DNA from: Niveispirillum sp.
Lineage (GTDB): Bacteria > Pseudomonadota > Alphaproteobacteria > Azospirillales > Azospirillaceae
Length of the DNA stretch: 64,000 nucleotides
Reading direction: 5' to 3'
Assembly (NCBI RefSeq): GCF_017996735.1
Contig: NZ_JAGOGJ010000016.1
Coordinates: 1,238-65,237 of the forward strand
Shown: one piece after another, positions 51,485 through 60,945 of the stretch
Position numbering within the stretch: the stretch's first letter is position 1
Layout of the letters: each line of letters begins with the position of its first letter
Translations under genes and position numbers: made by a program
Notes under the pieces: generated by a model
What the model was told of the DNA's origin: nothing
The model's input: only the letters and a program-made list of their open reading frames with translations
The model's database searches: none

Positions 51485-53038
51485 ATGCAGGTTGGCATCG
51501 ACATGGGTTTGACGGCGGAGGGACGCCCCGCCACGATGGACCTGGAGGAACTGCTGGCCACCCGCCTGCTGGTGCAGGGCAATTCCGGGTCGGGAAAATC
51601 GCACCTGCTGCGCCGCCTTCTGGAACAGTCCGCCCCCTGGGTTCAGCAATGCGTCATCGATCCTGAAGGGGATTTTGTGACCCTGGCCGACAAGTTCGGC
51701 CATGTCGTGGTGGACGCGGCCCAGCATACCGAACAAAGCCTGCAACGCGTGGCGGCCCGCGTGCGCCAGCATCGCGTGTCGGTGGTGCTGAGCCTGGAAG
51801 GTGCTGATATCGAAGGGCAGATGCGTCTGGCAGCCGCCTTCCTGGGGGGGCTGTTCGATGCGGAACGGGACCATTGGTATCCGATGCTGGTTGTGGTCGA
51901 CGAAGCCCAGCTATTCGCCCCCGCCGCCGCCGGCGAGGTATCGGACGAAGCGCGCAAGGCCAGCCTGGGCGCCATGACCAACCTGATGTGTCGGGGCCGC
52001 AAACGCGGGCTGGCCGGCATCATCGCCACGCAGCGTCTGGCCAAGCTGGCCAAGAATGTCGCGGCGGAGGCCAGCAATTTCCTGATGGGCCGCACCTTCC
52101 TGGATATCGACATGGCCCGCGCGTCGGACCTTTTGGGCATGGAACGGCGTCAGGCGGAGATGTTCCGCGACCTGCAACGCGGGCATTTTGTGGCGCTGGG
52201 GCCTGCCGTCTCGCGCCGGCCCCTGCCCATCCGCATCGGCGTGGTGGAAACCTCGGGGCGCGGGGGCAGCCCGAAGCTGATGCCCCTGCCCGACCAGCCG
52301 CCCATGGATGCGCGCGACCTGATCCTGACACCGTCGGCAGAGGAACTGGCGGCACCGCCCCCGCCCGTCCGCCGGACCCCGCCCGCCCCGCAGCCCGACA
52401 TCAACGCCGCATTGCGTCTGGCTGGTCAGCGTCAGGCGGAAATGGCCGCCACGGCGGCCCTGAACCCGGAGCCCTCGCTGTTCGAAGCAGCGGAGAATGA
52501 CGAGAAGCTGGACGAGGTACTGCGTCAGGTCCTGTCCGATCCGGATGCCGCCTTCCGCACCGATGCCGTGTTGTATCAGGATTTCCTGGTCCGCTGCCGT
52601 ATCCACCGTTTGCGCGGTGAAACGCTGGACATGCCCAGTTTCCGTCGGCGCCTGTCGGTGATCCGGGCGGGCGTGGATGCCGAAGGGGCTGACGATCCCG
52701 CCTGGACGGAGGCCGAGAAGGCCGCCAAGACCCTGCCGGAGGATATGCAGGGCGTCTTCCTGCTGCTGGCCCGTGCGGCGCTGGCCCAGGCACCCTGCCC
52801 CTCCGACGCTGACGTGGCGCGGGCCTGCGGCAGCCGGTCGCCGGGCCGCGCCCGCCGTCTGCTCTCCTATATGGAACAGCGGGGCGTCATCGTTCAACGG
52901 ACCCTGATCGGCGGCCTGCGCTCCATCGGACTGCCGCATCTGGGGCGTGAAACAGCCGCCGGTGACCCGAACGCGCCCGACCCGCTTGAAGCGGCAGAGG
53001 CGCGGACAGAAGGCGACCTGCTTGCAGGTATTGGTTGA
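51485..53038 (+). CDS. HerA/FtsK-like ATPase, conserved alphaproteobacterial form
   Basis: A 517-residue protein. Residues about 20-270 form a HerA-type ATPase: Walker A LVQGNSGSGKSHLLRRLLE, VIDPEGDFVTLAD, Walker B LVVVDEAQLFAP, and TNLMCRGRKRGLAGIIATQRLAKLAKN with an Arg and Gln sensor. The middle is Pro-rich, and the C-terminal 170 residues include a winged-helix-like part (FLLLARAALAQAPCPSDADVARACG, RRLLSYMEQRGVIVQR). It could move DNA or remodel a protein on DNA. NurA, the usual HerA nuclease partner, is not adjacent. Confidence 0.85.
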   Translation: MQVGIDMGLTAEGRPATMDLEELLATRLLVQGNSGSGKSHLLRRLLEQSAPWVQQCVIDPEGDFVTLADKFGHVVVDAAQHTEQSLQRVAARVRQHRVSVVLSLEGADIEGQMRLAAAFLGGLFDAERDHWYPMLVVVDEAQLFAPAAAGEVSDEARKASLGAMTNLMCRGRKRGLAGIIATQRLAKLAKNVAAEASNFLMGRTFLDIDMARASDLLGMERRQAEMFRDLQRGHFVALGPAVSRRPLPIRIGVVETSGRGGSPKLMPLPDQPPMDARDLILTPSAEELAAPPPPVRRTPPAPQPDINAALRLAGQRQAEMAATAALNPEPSLFEAAENDEKLDEVLRQVLSDPDAAFRTDAVLYQDFLVRCRIHRLRGETLDMPSFRRRLSVIRAGVDAEGADDPAWTEAEKAAKTLPEDMQGVFLLLARAALAQAPCPSDADVARACGSRSPGRARRLLSYMEQRGVIVQRTLIGGLRSIGLPHLGRETAAGDPNAPDPLEAAEARTEGDLLAGIG

Positions 53039-53125
53039 GATTTACAAGGCTAGATAGAAACCCTGTTCAGCACCGCGCCGATGGCATAGGCTGTGCACCG
53101 CGCTACTTTTGGGAGCGGCGGAATC

Positions 53126-54748
53126 GTGGCGGCGACAACCTCACCCCTTGCACAGGAACAAAGGTTTGCCGGGTGCTGGCTGCTTCTGCTGGCGTTTCTC
53201 GCCGCGCTCAGCCTCGGGGGTGGCAACGGCGTGGCAAGGGCGGCCGATACGCCATCACCCGTCCTGCGTGTCGGGCTGGACGCCGTAGCCGCCTCCGCCG
53301 ATCCGCATCTGTACAATTCGGCTGACAGCCGCAACCTGGCCTTCCACATCTTCGAACCCCTGGTCCTGCCTGATGAGGGGCTGGGCATCGTGCCCTGGCT
53401 GGCCACCGACTGGCATATGGAAGGGGACCGGACCTGGATCATCCATCTGCGGACCGGTGCGCGGTTTCAGGATGGCAAGCTTCTGTCGCCCCATGACGTG
53501 GCCTTCACCTTCTGCCGGGTAGAGAGCCTGGGCCACGCGGCGCTGGCGGGCCTGATCGCCGGGGTGGAACAGGTATCGGCGCGCGATCCGAATACCCTGA
53601 TGATCACCACGCGGGGGCCGATGCCCCTGCTTCCGCATGTCCTTTCCCTGCTTGCCATCATCCCCGCGCCGGAGGGCTGGAAAGGCCTCTACCGGTCCCA
53701 GGGATGCGCCGATATGGCCGAGGGGCTGGCGGCGCTGACGGAGGAGCGGTTCGCGCGGGGGCTGGTGCCGGGGACAGGTCCCTATCGTCTGGCCGCGTTC
53801 AGCAGCGGCATGTCGGCCGATCTGGTCCGCGCCGGCACCTACTGGAACACGCCGCCCTATTGGGACAGGGTCCGGCAGATATTGTTGGAGACGGGCGCAA
53901 CCCGGGCCCGCGCGCTGGTGGCGGGAGAGGTGGATATCATCAATCAGGTGGTCCCGGAGACGCTGGAATTCCTCAATGGCCGCACGGATATCAAGGTGGT
54001 GGACAGCAAGCCGTTGCGCACCTTGATGCTGACGGTCAACCTTGCCAGCCCTCTATCCGATGGGAATGTGCGACGCGCCCTGGCCATTGCCATCGACCGC
54101 ACGGGATTGAGCCGGCGGATCGTGCAGGGCGGCGCCGTGCCTGCGGACCAGATGGCCCCGCCGGGTATTCCGGGTTTCACCGCCGGCGCCGCCCTTGCCT
54201 ATGATCAGGCCGAGGCGCGGCGATTATTGACTCAGGCGGGCGTGCCCGATGGGCTGCGTCTGCGCCTTGTCACGGTTGAACCGTTCGCCCGCGTGGCCGA
54301 AGGGGTGGCACGCTACCTTCTGGCCGTGGGGATACAACTCGATATCCGTTATATCAGCGTCGGGCAGGCCCTGCCCGTGCTGCGCGGACGGGATTATGAC
54401 CTGTTCCTTGGCAGTTGGGTGCCAGTCACCGGTGAGATGGGCTATTCGGACTGGGAATTGCTGCACAGCGTGCAGCCCGATATCAAGGCCGGCAATCAGA
54501 ATCACAATGGTTACAGCAATCCGCAGGTGGACCGTTTGCTGTCTCAGACCATGGTGGAGGTGGATGGCGGACGGCGGCAGACGCTGTTGCAGCAGGTATC
54601 CGTGATCGCCAGCCGCGACCTGCCCGTCATTCCCCTGCTGCATACGAGCCGGCGCTGGGCCATGCGGGCGGATATCCGGTTCGATGGGCGGGTGGATGGC
54701 AACACCCTGGCCACCGTCATCGCACCCGCTTCGCCCCGGACGCAGTAG
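53126..54748 (+). CDS. ABC transporter substrate-binding protein, family 5 (peptide/opine type)
   Basis: A 540-residue exported binding protein. I start at GTG 53126, ten bases after GGGAG; a GTG at 53093 is possible. The signal peptide is about residues 1-41 ([22 protein letters not shown]). The SBP family 5 core is visible: [57 protein letters not shown] and [18 protein letters not shown]. It binds oligopeptides or similar. No permease or ATPase genes are nearby, so the rest of the transporter must be elsewhere. Confidence 0.9.
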   Translation: MAATTSPLAQEQRFAGCWLLLLAFLAALSLGGGNGVARAADTPSPVLRVGLDAVAASADPHLYNSADSRNLAFHIFEPLVLPDEGLGIVPWLATDWHMEGDRTWIIHLRTGARFQDGKLLSPHDVAFTFCRVESLGHAALAGLIAGVEQVSARDPNTLMITTRGPMPLLPHVLSLLAIIPAPEGWKGLYRSQGCADMAEGLAALTEERFARGLVPGTGPYRLAAFSSGMSADLVRAGTYWNTPPYWDRVRQILLETGATRARALVAGEVDIINQVVPETLEFLNGRTDIKVVDSKPLRTLMLTVNLASPLSDGNVRRALAIAIDRTGLSRRIVQGGAVPADQMAPPGIPGFTAGAALAYDQAEARRLLTQAGVPDGLRLRLVTVEPFARVAEGVARYLLAVGIQLDIRYISVGQALPVLRGRDYDLFLGSWVPVTGEMGYSDWELLHSVQPDIKAGNQNHNGYSNPQVDRLLSQTMVEVDGGRRQTLLQQVSVIASRDLPVIPLLHTSRRWAMRADIRFDGRVDGNTLATVIAPASPRTQ

Positions 54749-54846
54749 GCGGCCGCAACCCCGCCCCCTGTCCCGGCCCCTTGCAATGGCGGGCACTTGG
54801 CGCCATGGTGCCCGCCATCGTCACGACAGCGCCGGGGAGATCGGCC

Positions 54847-55053
54847 ATGCCCACGGGCACCGTCAAATGGTTCAACAGCGCCAAGGGTTTCGGCTTCATC
54901 ACGCCCGAGGATGGCGGCGAGGACGTGTTTGTCCATATCTCTGCCGTCCAGTATATCGGCCTGCCCACCCTGAAGGAGGGGCAGTGGCTGCAATATGAGG
55001 TCGAGATCAACCGTAAGACCCGCAAGCCACAGGCCATCAATTTGCGTAATTGA
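54847..55053 (+). CDS. Cold-shock domain protein
   Basis: A 68-residue CspA-like protein starting at ATG 54847, six bases after GGGGAGA. RNP-1 is KGFGFITP and RNP-2 is VFVHISAV, both on the OB-fold face that binds single-stranded RNA or DNA. The extension [16 protein letters not shown] at the end is usual. It is likely an RNA chaperone. Whether it is cold-induced cannot be told. Confidence 0.95.
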   Translation: MPTGTVKWFNSAKGFGFITPEDGGEDVFVHISAVQYIGLPTLKEGQWLQYEVEINRKTRKPQAINLRN

Positions 55054-55172
55054 TCAATGGCCGTGACCACGGTGCCAAGCAACAGGTTGCACGATCCTCA
55101 TTCGATGGTATGAAGCGGCCCGTTGAGGGGGCATCGACCCCGACCCCACAGTCTTTTACAGGAACCGGACCC

Positions 55173-55439
55173 ATGTCCACACTTCACAAGCAGGCGATGG
55201 AAGCCGTCCTGAAGGCCGCCGAGATGGATATCCTCGGCACGCTGGAAGACCAGGGCATCAAGGACCGGTACAGCGAGGAAGGCGACCAGGCCGCCATGGA
55301 CGTCGCCATCCTGCACGGCTACCGCGTCTTCATGCGCATCTGCGAGGCGAACGGCATCACTGCGGACGCTGAACTGTTCGTCGAAATGGCCGGCGAACTG
55401 GCCGATGACATCGCCCAGGATGGCGGCGACGGGGAATAA
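55173..55439 (+). CDS. Small hypothetical acidic helical protein
   Basis: An 88-residue protein starting at ATG 55173, eight bases after AGGA. It is acidic and predicted to be largely alpha-helical (MEAVLKAAEMDILGTLEDQGI, MDVAILHGYRVFMRICEAN, ELFVEMAGELADDIAQ). No family is recognised. It follows the cold-shock gene by 120 bp. Confidence 0.7.
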   Translation: MSTLHKQAMEAVLKAAEMDILGTLEDQGIKDRYSEEGDQAAMDVAILHGYRVFMRICEANGITADAELFVEMAGELADDIAQDGGDGE

Positions 55440-55475
55440 TCCCTGTCTGTAACGCAGGGCGGACCAGCACGCGGA

Positions 55476-56159
55476 TCACCCTGCGCGGCGGCCCTTGCTT
55501 TCGCTGCCACTGGTTTCCGTAGCGCCGCCCCCCTGGCGCAGAGCGATGGAAAGGCTTTCCCAGGCAGCGTCCATGGCCTGTTGCGGGGTACCATCCTCCG
55601 CCGCCATCTCCCGGATCATCTTGACCAGATCTTCGGGCATGCAGGCCGTTTTTACGGTGCGGCCGCCAAAATCGGCATTGCGCGGAAACACACACATCAC
55701 CCGCACGCGCACCAGCGGAAAACGGCTGCGGATTGCCGTTATCAGCGGATGAAGCTGCAATACGGGGTTGATGAAGGTGCCGACCGTGTGATCGGCCCGC
55801 ACATATTTCCACTGCCCCGCATTCTGGATGCAGCGCACCTGGCCCGCCACATCGGCCGGGGCGGAAATGACCAGCAGGATGCTGGCCGGCAGGCGCATCA
55901 CATGGTCGATGCGGATGGTGCCGGCCTTGCCGCCCCCCATCTTGATGTCGTTCAGCATCGGATAGGAGAGTTCCTCAAGCTCCATCCGGCGCTTGAACAG
56001 CTCCGCATTATATTGCTTGAGGGTCGGTGCCTTCAGCCGCTTGGGCTTAACGGACAGGGCAAAAGTCACCACCAGCGTGATCACCACCAGGGTGATCGCC
56101 GTGAAGGTGATAAGGTCGACGACCGCGACCCCGAACCATTGCGCGAGTTCCGTCAGCAT
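55476..56159 (-). CDS. Membrane-anchored NERD-like protein lacking the nuclease ExK motif
   Basis: A 227-residue protein with one N-terminal helix (VVDLITFTAITLVVITLVVTFALSV). Residues about 65-165 match the NERD (nuclease-related) domain: LSYPMLNDIKMG, IRIDHVMRLPASILLVISAP, GQWKYV and NPVLQLHPLITAIRSRF. The Asp of IDH is present, but the following ExK pair that forms the active site is replaced by ISAP, so nuclease activity is doubtful. The C-terminus (PEDLVKMIREMAAEDG) is polar. The role is unknown. Confidence 0.65.
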   Translation of the reverse strand: MLTELAQWFGVAVVDLITFTAITLVVITLVVTFALSVKPKRLKAPTLKQYNAELFKRRMELEELSYPMLNDIKMGGGKAGTIRIDHVMRLPASILLVISAPADVAGQVRCIQNAGQWKYVRADHTVGTFINPVLQLHPLITAIRSRFPLVRVRVMCVFPRNADFGGRTVKTACMPEDLVKMIREMAAEDGTPQQAMDAAWESLSIALRQGGGATETSGSESKGRRAG

Positions 56160-56359
56160 TTGCCGGAAATAACCCAGAATGGTCGCGATGTCACGAACGG
56201 GAGGCCGGCTGGCCTATCCGATGGGTGGCCGCCACCCCTGCCCAAAACGCGGTTGTCCTATAACAATCCTGTGCTTGGCGACAATGATCGGGCGCTTTAA
56301 GGTCCCTGCCCGGTCACAATCTGTCCCAATCGGGGGCAGTCCCAACCAGGGGAAAATAA

Positions 56360-57562
<1,203 letters not shown>

Positions 57563-57570
57563 GGTTCGTT

Positions 57571-57711
57571 GTTCCCTCACGCTCCCAAGCCCTGACGGGC
57601 TTGGGTCCCTCCCTCTCCCGCAAGCGGGCGAGGGGCGTAATTTGCCCCCTCGCCCGCTTGCGGGAGAGGGAGGGGCCCCTTGGCGCCAGCCATTGGGAGG
57701 GTGAGGGGAAC
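57571..57711. mobile_element. 141-bp nested palindrome (MITE/REP-like)
   Basis: The interval 57571-57711 is one long imperfect inverted repeat with arms of about 66 bases around a central CGTAATTT. The outer ends (GTTCC.CTCAC.CTCCCA, and its complement ending GGGAGGGTGAGGGGAAC) and the inner 29-bp block (57608-57636 with 57646-57674, essentially perfect) are conserved, while the part between them is diverged and holds its own small hairpin (CCCAAGCC/GGCTTGGG). It contains no gene. It looks like a non-autonomous element or intergenic repeat; no target duplication is clear. Confidence 0.75.
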
Positions 57712-57717
57712 CCGCGA

Positions 57718-57945
57718 TTACGCCAATATATCCAGCAACCGCTGAAAATTCTGCTGATCGGCCTTCATCACGGCGGCACTGACGCCCGCCGTTACTTCCG
57801 CCTGCTTCACATCCAGGATCACGGCCGGGTCGGCATTGCCATTGGCAACCGCATCGGCGGCAACCTGCAAAGAGGCCTGCGCACCCTGAAAACCTTCAAG
57901 GCCGGCGCGGGTCAGGTCGGGCGGGGTGATGGATGAGATCGACAT
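57718..57945 (-). CDS. Miniature flagellar-rod-like protein
   Basis: A 75-residue protein starting at ATG 57945. The N-terminus (GLEGFQGAQASLQVAADAVANGNADP) resembles the amphipathic N-terminal helix of FlgB/FlgC/FlgE-type axial proteins, and the end (LDVKQAEVTAGVSAAVMKADQQNFQRLLDI) their C-terminal helix, which pack together in the axial core. The central domain of those proteins is absent. Such mini proteins are found scattered in alphaproteobacteria. No flagellar genes are nearby; the role is unknown. Confidence 0.6.
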   Translation of the reverse strand: MSISSITPPDLTRAGLEGFQGAQASLQVAADAVANGNADPAVILDVKQAEVTAGVSAAVMKADQQNFQRLLDILA

Positions 57946-58046
57946 GGACAACAGGATAGCATGGCCGGCATCGGCGCGGCAGGGGTGAAACCATCCTTGT
58001 GACGATGTAGGCTGCATGCCGCACACCGCAACGGGACTTGACCGCC

Positions 58047-59321
58047 ATGGACAGCATCGACCGCCAGGATATCGCTTCCGTCATGGATGCCTTGGGCTGC
58101 CGCGCCCGCGCCGCGTCCGCGATTGTCGCGACGGCGCCAGCGGACGCGCGGGACAAGGCGCTGCGCGTGGCCGCAAGCACCCTGCGCGCCCGCACCGCCG
58201 ATATCCTGGCCGCCAATGCCATGGACATGGATGCGGCCACGGAAAAGGGCCTGTCGGGCGCCATGCTGGACCGGCTGATGCTGAACCCCGCACGGGTGGA
58301 GGCGATGGCCAAGGGGCTGGAGGAAATCGCCGACCGGCCCGATCCGCTGGGCGCCGTGCTGGAACGCTGGGAACGGCCCAACGGGTTGCGGTTCGAGAAG
58401 GTGCGCGTGCCGCTGGGCGTCATCGCCATCATCTTTGAAAGCCGGCCCAACGTGACCGCCGATGCGGGCGGCCTGTGCCTGAAATCCGGCAATGCCGCCA
58501 TTTTGCGCGGCGGGTCGGAGAGCTTTCATTCTGGCCGCGCCATCCTGGCCGCCCTGCACGCGGGCCTGGACGCCGCCGGCCTGCCGCGCGACGCCATCCA
58601 GGCCCCACCCACCACCGACCGCGCCGCCGTGGGCGAATTGCTGACCATGACGCGCTGGATCGACGTGGTGATCCCGCGCGGCGGCAAGTCGCTGACGGGC
58701 CGCGTGGCGGCGGAAAGCCGGGTGCCGGTGATCTATCACCTGGACGGCATCTGCCATGTCTATCTGGACAAGGATGCCGACGCCGACAAGGCACGCCGCG
58801 TCACCCTGAATGCCAAGATGCGCCGTACCGGCATCTGCGGCGCGGCAGAGACCCTGCTGGTCCACAAGGACGTCGCTGCGGCCCTGCTGCCTCCCATCCT
58901 GGAAGACCTGATCCAGGCGGGCTGTGAGATCCGGGGGGACGACGACGTGCAGGCGCTGGATGCGCGGGTGAAACCGGCCACGGATGAGGATTGGGACACC
59001 GAATATCTGGACGCCATCCTGTCGGTGAAGCTGGTGGAGGATGTGGATGCCGCCATCGACCATATCGGCCGCCATAGCAGCCACCATACCGACAGTATCG
59101 TGACCGAGAATGCGGCCACGGCCGAGCGGTTCCTGACCCGCGTGGATAGCGGCATCGTCCTGCATAATGCCTCCACCCAGTTCGCGGATGGGGGGGAGTT
59201 CGGATTCGGCGCGGAAATCGGCATTTCGACGGGCAAGCTGCATGCGCGCGGCCCCGTGGGCGCGGAACAGTTGACCAGCTACAAGTATGTGGTGCGCGGT
59301 GATGGGCATACCCGGCCCTGA
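58047..59321 (+). CDS. proA: Glutamate-5-semialdehyde dehydrogenase (gamma-glutamyl phosphate reductase)
   Basis: A 424-residue NADPH enzyme of proline synthesis, acting on glutamyl phosphate. [42 protein letters not shown] and the catalytic Cys region [14 protein letters not shown] are visible, and [30 protein letters not shown] is the family end. It is followed by nadD. The partner proB is not in the window. Confidence 0.97.
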   Translation: MDSIDRQDIASVMDALGCRARAASAIVATAPADARDKALRVAASTLRARTADILAANAMDMDAATEKGLSGAMLDRLMLNPARVEAMAKGLEEIADRPDPLGAVLERWERPNGLRFEKVRVPLGVIAIIFESRPNVTADAGGLCLKSGNAAILRGGSESFHSGRAILAALHAGLDAAGLPRDAIQAPPTTDRAAVGELLTMTRWIDVVIPRGGKSLTGRVAAESRVPVIYHLDGICHVYLDKDADADKARRVTLNAKMRRTGICGAAETLLVHKDVAAALLPPILEDLIQAGCEIRGDDDVQALDARVKPATDEDWDTEYLDAILSVKLVEDVDAAIDHIGRHSSHHTDSIVTENAATAERFLTRVDSGIVLHNASTQFADGGEFGFGAEIGISTGKLHARGPVGAEQLTSYKYVVRGDGHTRP

Positions 59322-59343
59322 TCACGCCTGCCCTGCCCTGCCC

Positions 59344-59988
59344 ATGACGCATGGCCACCGTGTCCCAACCCCGCCGAAACCGGGGGCGGGGGCGCTGTGG
59401 CGAGGGTTGCGCGTCGGCCTTCTGGGCGGGTCGTTCAACCCCGCGCATGAAGGCCACCGACATATGTCGTTGATGGCGTTGCGCAGCTTGAACCTGGATC
59501 AGGTCTGGTGGCTGGTCAGCCCGCAAAATCCTCTCAAGCCCTTGGACGGCATGGGGAAACTGGCCGACCGCATGGCCCGCGCCCGCAGGGTCGCCAACCA
59601 TCCGCGCATCGTGGTCAGCGATATCGAAACGCGGCTGGGCACCCGTTACACCGTGGACACGCTGGCCGCCCTGAAGTCCCGTTTCACGGCCACGAAATTT
59701 GTCTGGCTGATGGGGGCGGACAATCTGTGTCAGGTGCCGCGCTGGCGCGACTGGACCCGGATTTTCGCGCAGGTGCCGGTTGCGATCTTCCCCCGACATC
59801 CCTATTCTACCATCGCGCTGGGCGGCAAGGCTTCCCGGCGTTTTGCCGTTGCGCGTGTGGATGCGTGGCGGGCGGGTGGCCTGGCCGACCTGCCGCCGCC
59901 GGTCTGGGTCTTCCTGGACGTGCCCCTTCACCCCGCATCGGCAACCGCGATCCGGCAGGGGCTGGATGGCAAGGCCTTTAAGGATTGA
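59344..59988 (+). CDS. nadD: Nicotinate-nucleotide adenylyltransferase
   Basis: A protein of about 214 residues that adenylates NaMN in NAD synthesis. LGGSFNPAHEGHRHM carries the GxFxPxHxGH motif; LMGADNLCQVPRWRDW and the C-terminal SATAIRQ replace ISST-type patterns. The start is uncertain: I use ATG 59344; starts at 59302 and 59287 would overlap proA. Its stop lies just before rsfS. The proA-nadD-rsfS-rlmH order is typical of alphaproteobacteria. Confidence 0.93.
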   Translation: MTHGHRVPTPPKPGAGALWRGLRVGLLGGSFNPAHEGHRHMSLMALRSLNLDQVWWLVSPQNPLKPLDGMGKLADRMARARRVANHPRIVVSDIETRLGTRYTVDTLAALKSRFTATKFVWLMGADNLCQVPRWRDWTRIFAQVPVAIFPRHPYSTIALGGKASRRFAVARVDAWRAGGLADLPPPVWVFLDVPLHPASATAIRQGLDGKAFKD

Positions 59989-59993
59989 TTTCG

Positions 59994-60434
59994 GTGAACC
60001 AGATCGTGAGCGCAGAGAATTCCCCCAACCCGGCCGCCGCCGCTATCGCCGCCACGGACATGCCGGAGCGCACCCTTGAACTGATCCTGGCCGTTCTGGA
60101 CGAGGACAAGGCCGAGGACACGATCACCATCGATCTGCGCGGCAAGACCAGCATGGCCGATTATCTGGTCATCACCACGGGCCGGTCCGCCCGGCAGGTG
60201 GGCGCCATGTCCGACCATGTGGTGCGCCGCCTGCGCGACCTGGGCGTCCATGCCGGCAATCCCGAAGGTTATCCGCAGTGCGACTGGGTGCTGGTCGATA
60301 CCGGTGACGTCATCGTCCACCTGTTCCGCCCGGAAGTGCGCGCCTTCTACTGCATCGAGAAGATGTGGGGGATGGAGCCGCCGGCCTCGCTGAAGTCGCT
60401 GACGGCTGATTTCGACGGCGGGCCTTTGCCGTAA
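59994..60434 (+). CDS. rsfS: Ribosomal silencing factor RsfS
   Basis: A 146-residue protein that binds uL14 on the large subunit and blocks subunit joining in nutrient limitation. LAVLDEDKAEDTITIDLRGKTSMADYLVITTGRSARQVGA and GDVIVHLFRPEVRAFYCIEKMW are the family core. The start is GTG 59994, ten bases after AAGGA; a TTG at 59985 overlapping the nadD stop is possible. Its stop overlaps the rlmH ATG by one base. Confidence 0.95.
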   Translation: MNQIVSAENSPNPAAAAIAATDMPERTLELILAVLDEDKAEDTITIDLRGKTSMADYLVITTGRSARQVGAMSDHVVRRLRDLGVHAGNPEGYPQCDWVLVDTGDVIVHLFRPEVRAFYCIEKMWGMEPPASLKSLTADFDGGPLP

Positions 60435-60892
60435 TGCGCATCTGGCTGGCCGCTGTCGGCAAGGCCAAACCCGGCCCTGCCCGCGACCTGTTCGAGGAAT
60501 ACAAGGCCCGCGTCACCTGGCCGTTTCAGTTGCGCGAGGTGGAAACCAAAAAGCGGCTGGACGGCGATGAGTTGAAGCGGGCGGAGGCGGAGCTGTTGCT
60601 GGCCTCCCTTCCTGCCGGCGCCACCATCGTGGCGCTGGATGAACGCGGCCGCATGATGGGGTCGGAGGATTTCGCCGCCCGCATGGGCCAGTGGCGCGAC
60701 GCCGCCGTGGGCGATCTAGCCTTTGTCATCGGCGGGGCTGACGGTCTGGATGCCAGCATCCGGCAGAAGGCGGCCCTGGTCCTGGCTTTCAGCCCCATGA
60801 CCTGGCCGCACATGATGGTGCGCGGCATGCTGGCCGAACAGGTTTACCGGGCACAGCAGATCCTGGCCGGGCACCCATACCACCGGGCGTGA
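60434..60892 (+). CDS. rlmH: 23S rRNA (pseudouridine1915-N3)-methyltransferase
   Basis: A 152-residue SPOUT methyltransferase acting on helix 69 of 23S rRNA. MRIWLAAVGKAKPGPARDL, IVALDERGRMMGSEDFA, LAFVIGGADGLD (SAM trefoil knot), AFSPMTWPHMMVRGMLAEQVYRAQQIL and HPYH are all typical, with normal length. It is the last gene of the proA-nadD-rsfS-rlmH run. In many relatives an EnvC-like hydrolase gene follows; here a beta-helix protein on the opposite strand does. Confidence 0.97.
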   Translation: MRIWLAAVGKAKPGPARDLFEEYKARVTWPFQLREVETKKRLDGDELKRAEAELLLASLPAGATIVALDERGRMMGSEDFAARMGQWRDAAVGDLAFVIGGADGLDASIRQKAALVLAFSPMTWPHMMVRGMLAEQVYRAQQILAGHPYHRA

Positions 60893-60945
60893 AGGGCAGT
60901 TCGGCGCCCTTGCCCGCCCTCAAGTCCCGGCTATCCGCAAACCGT

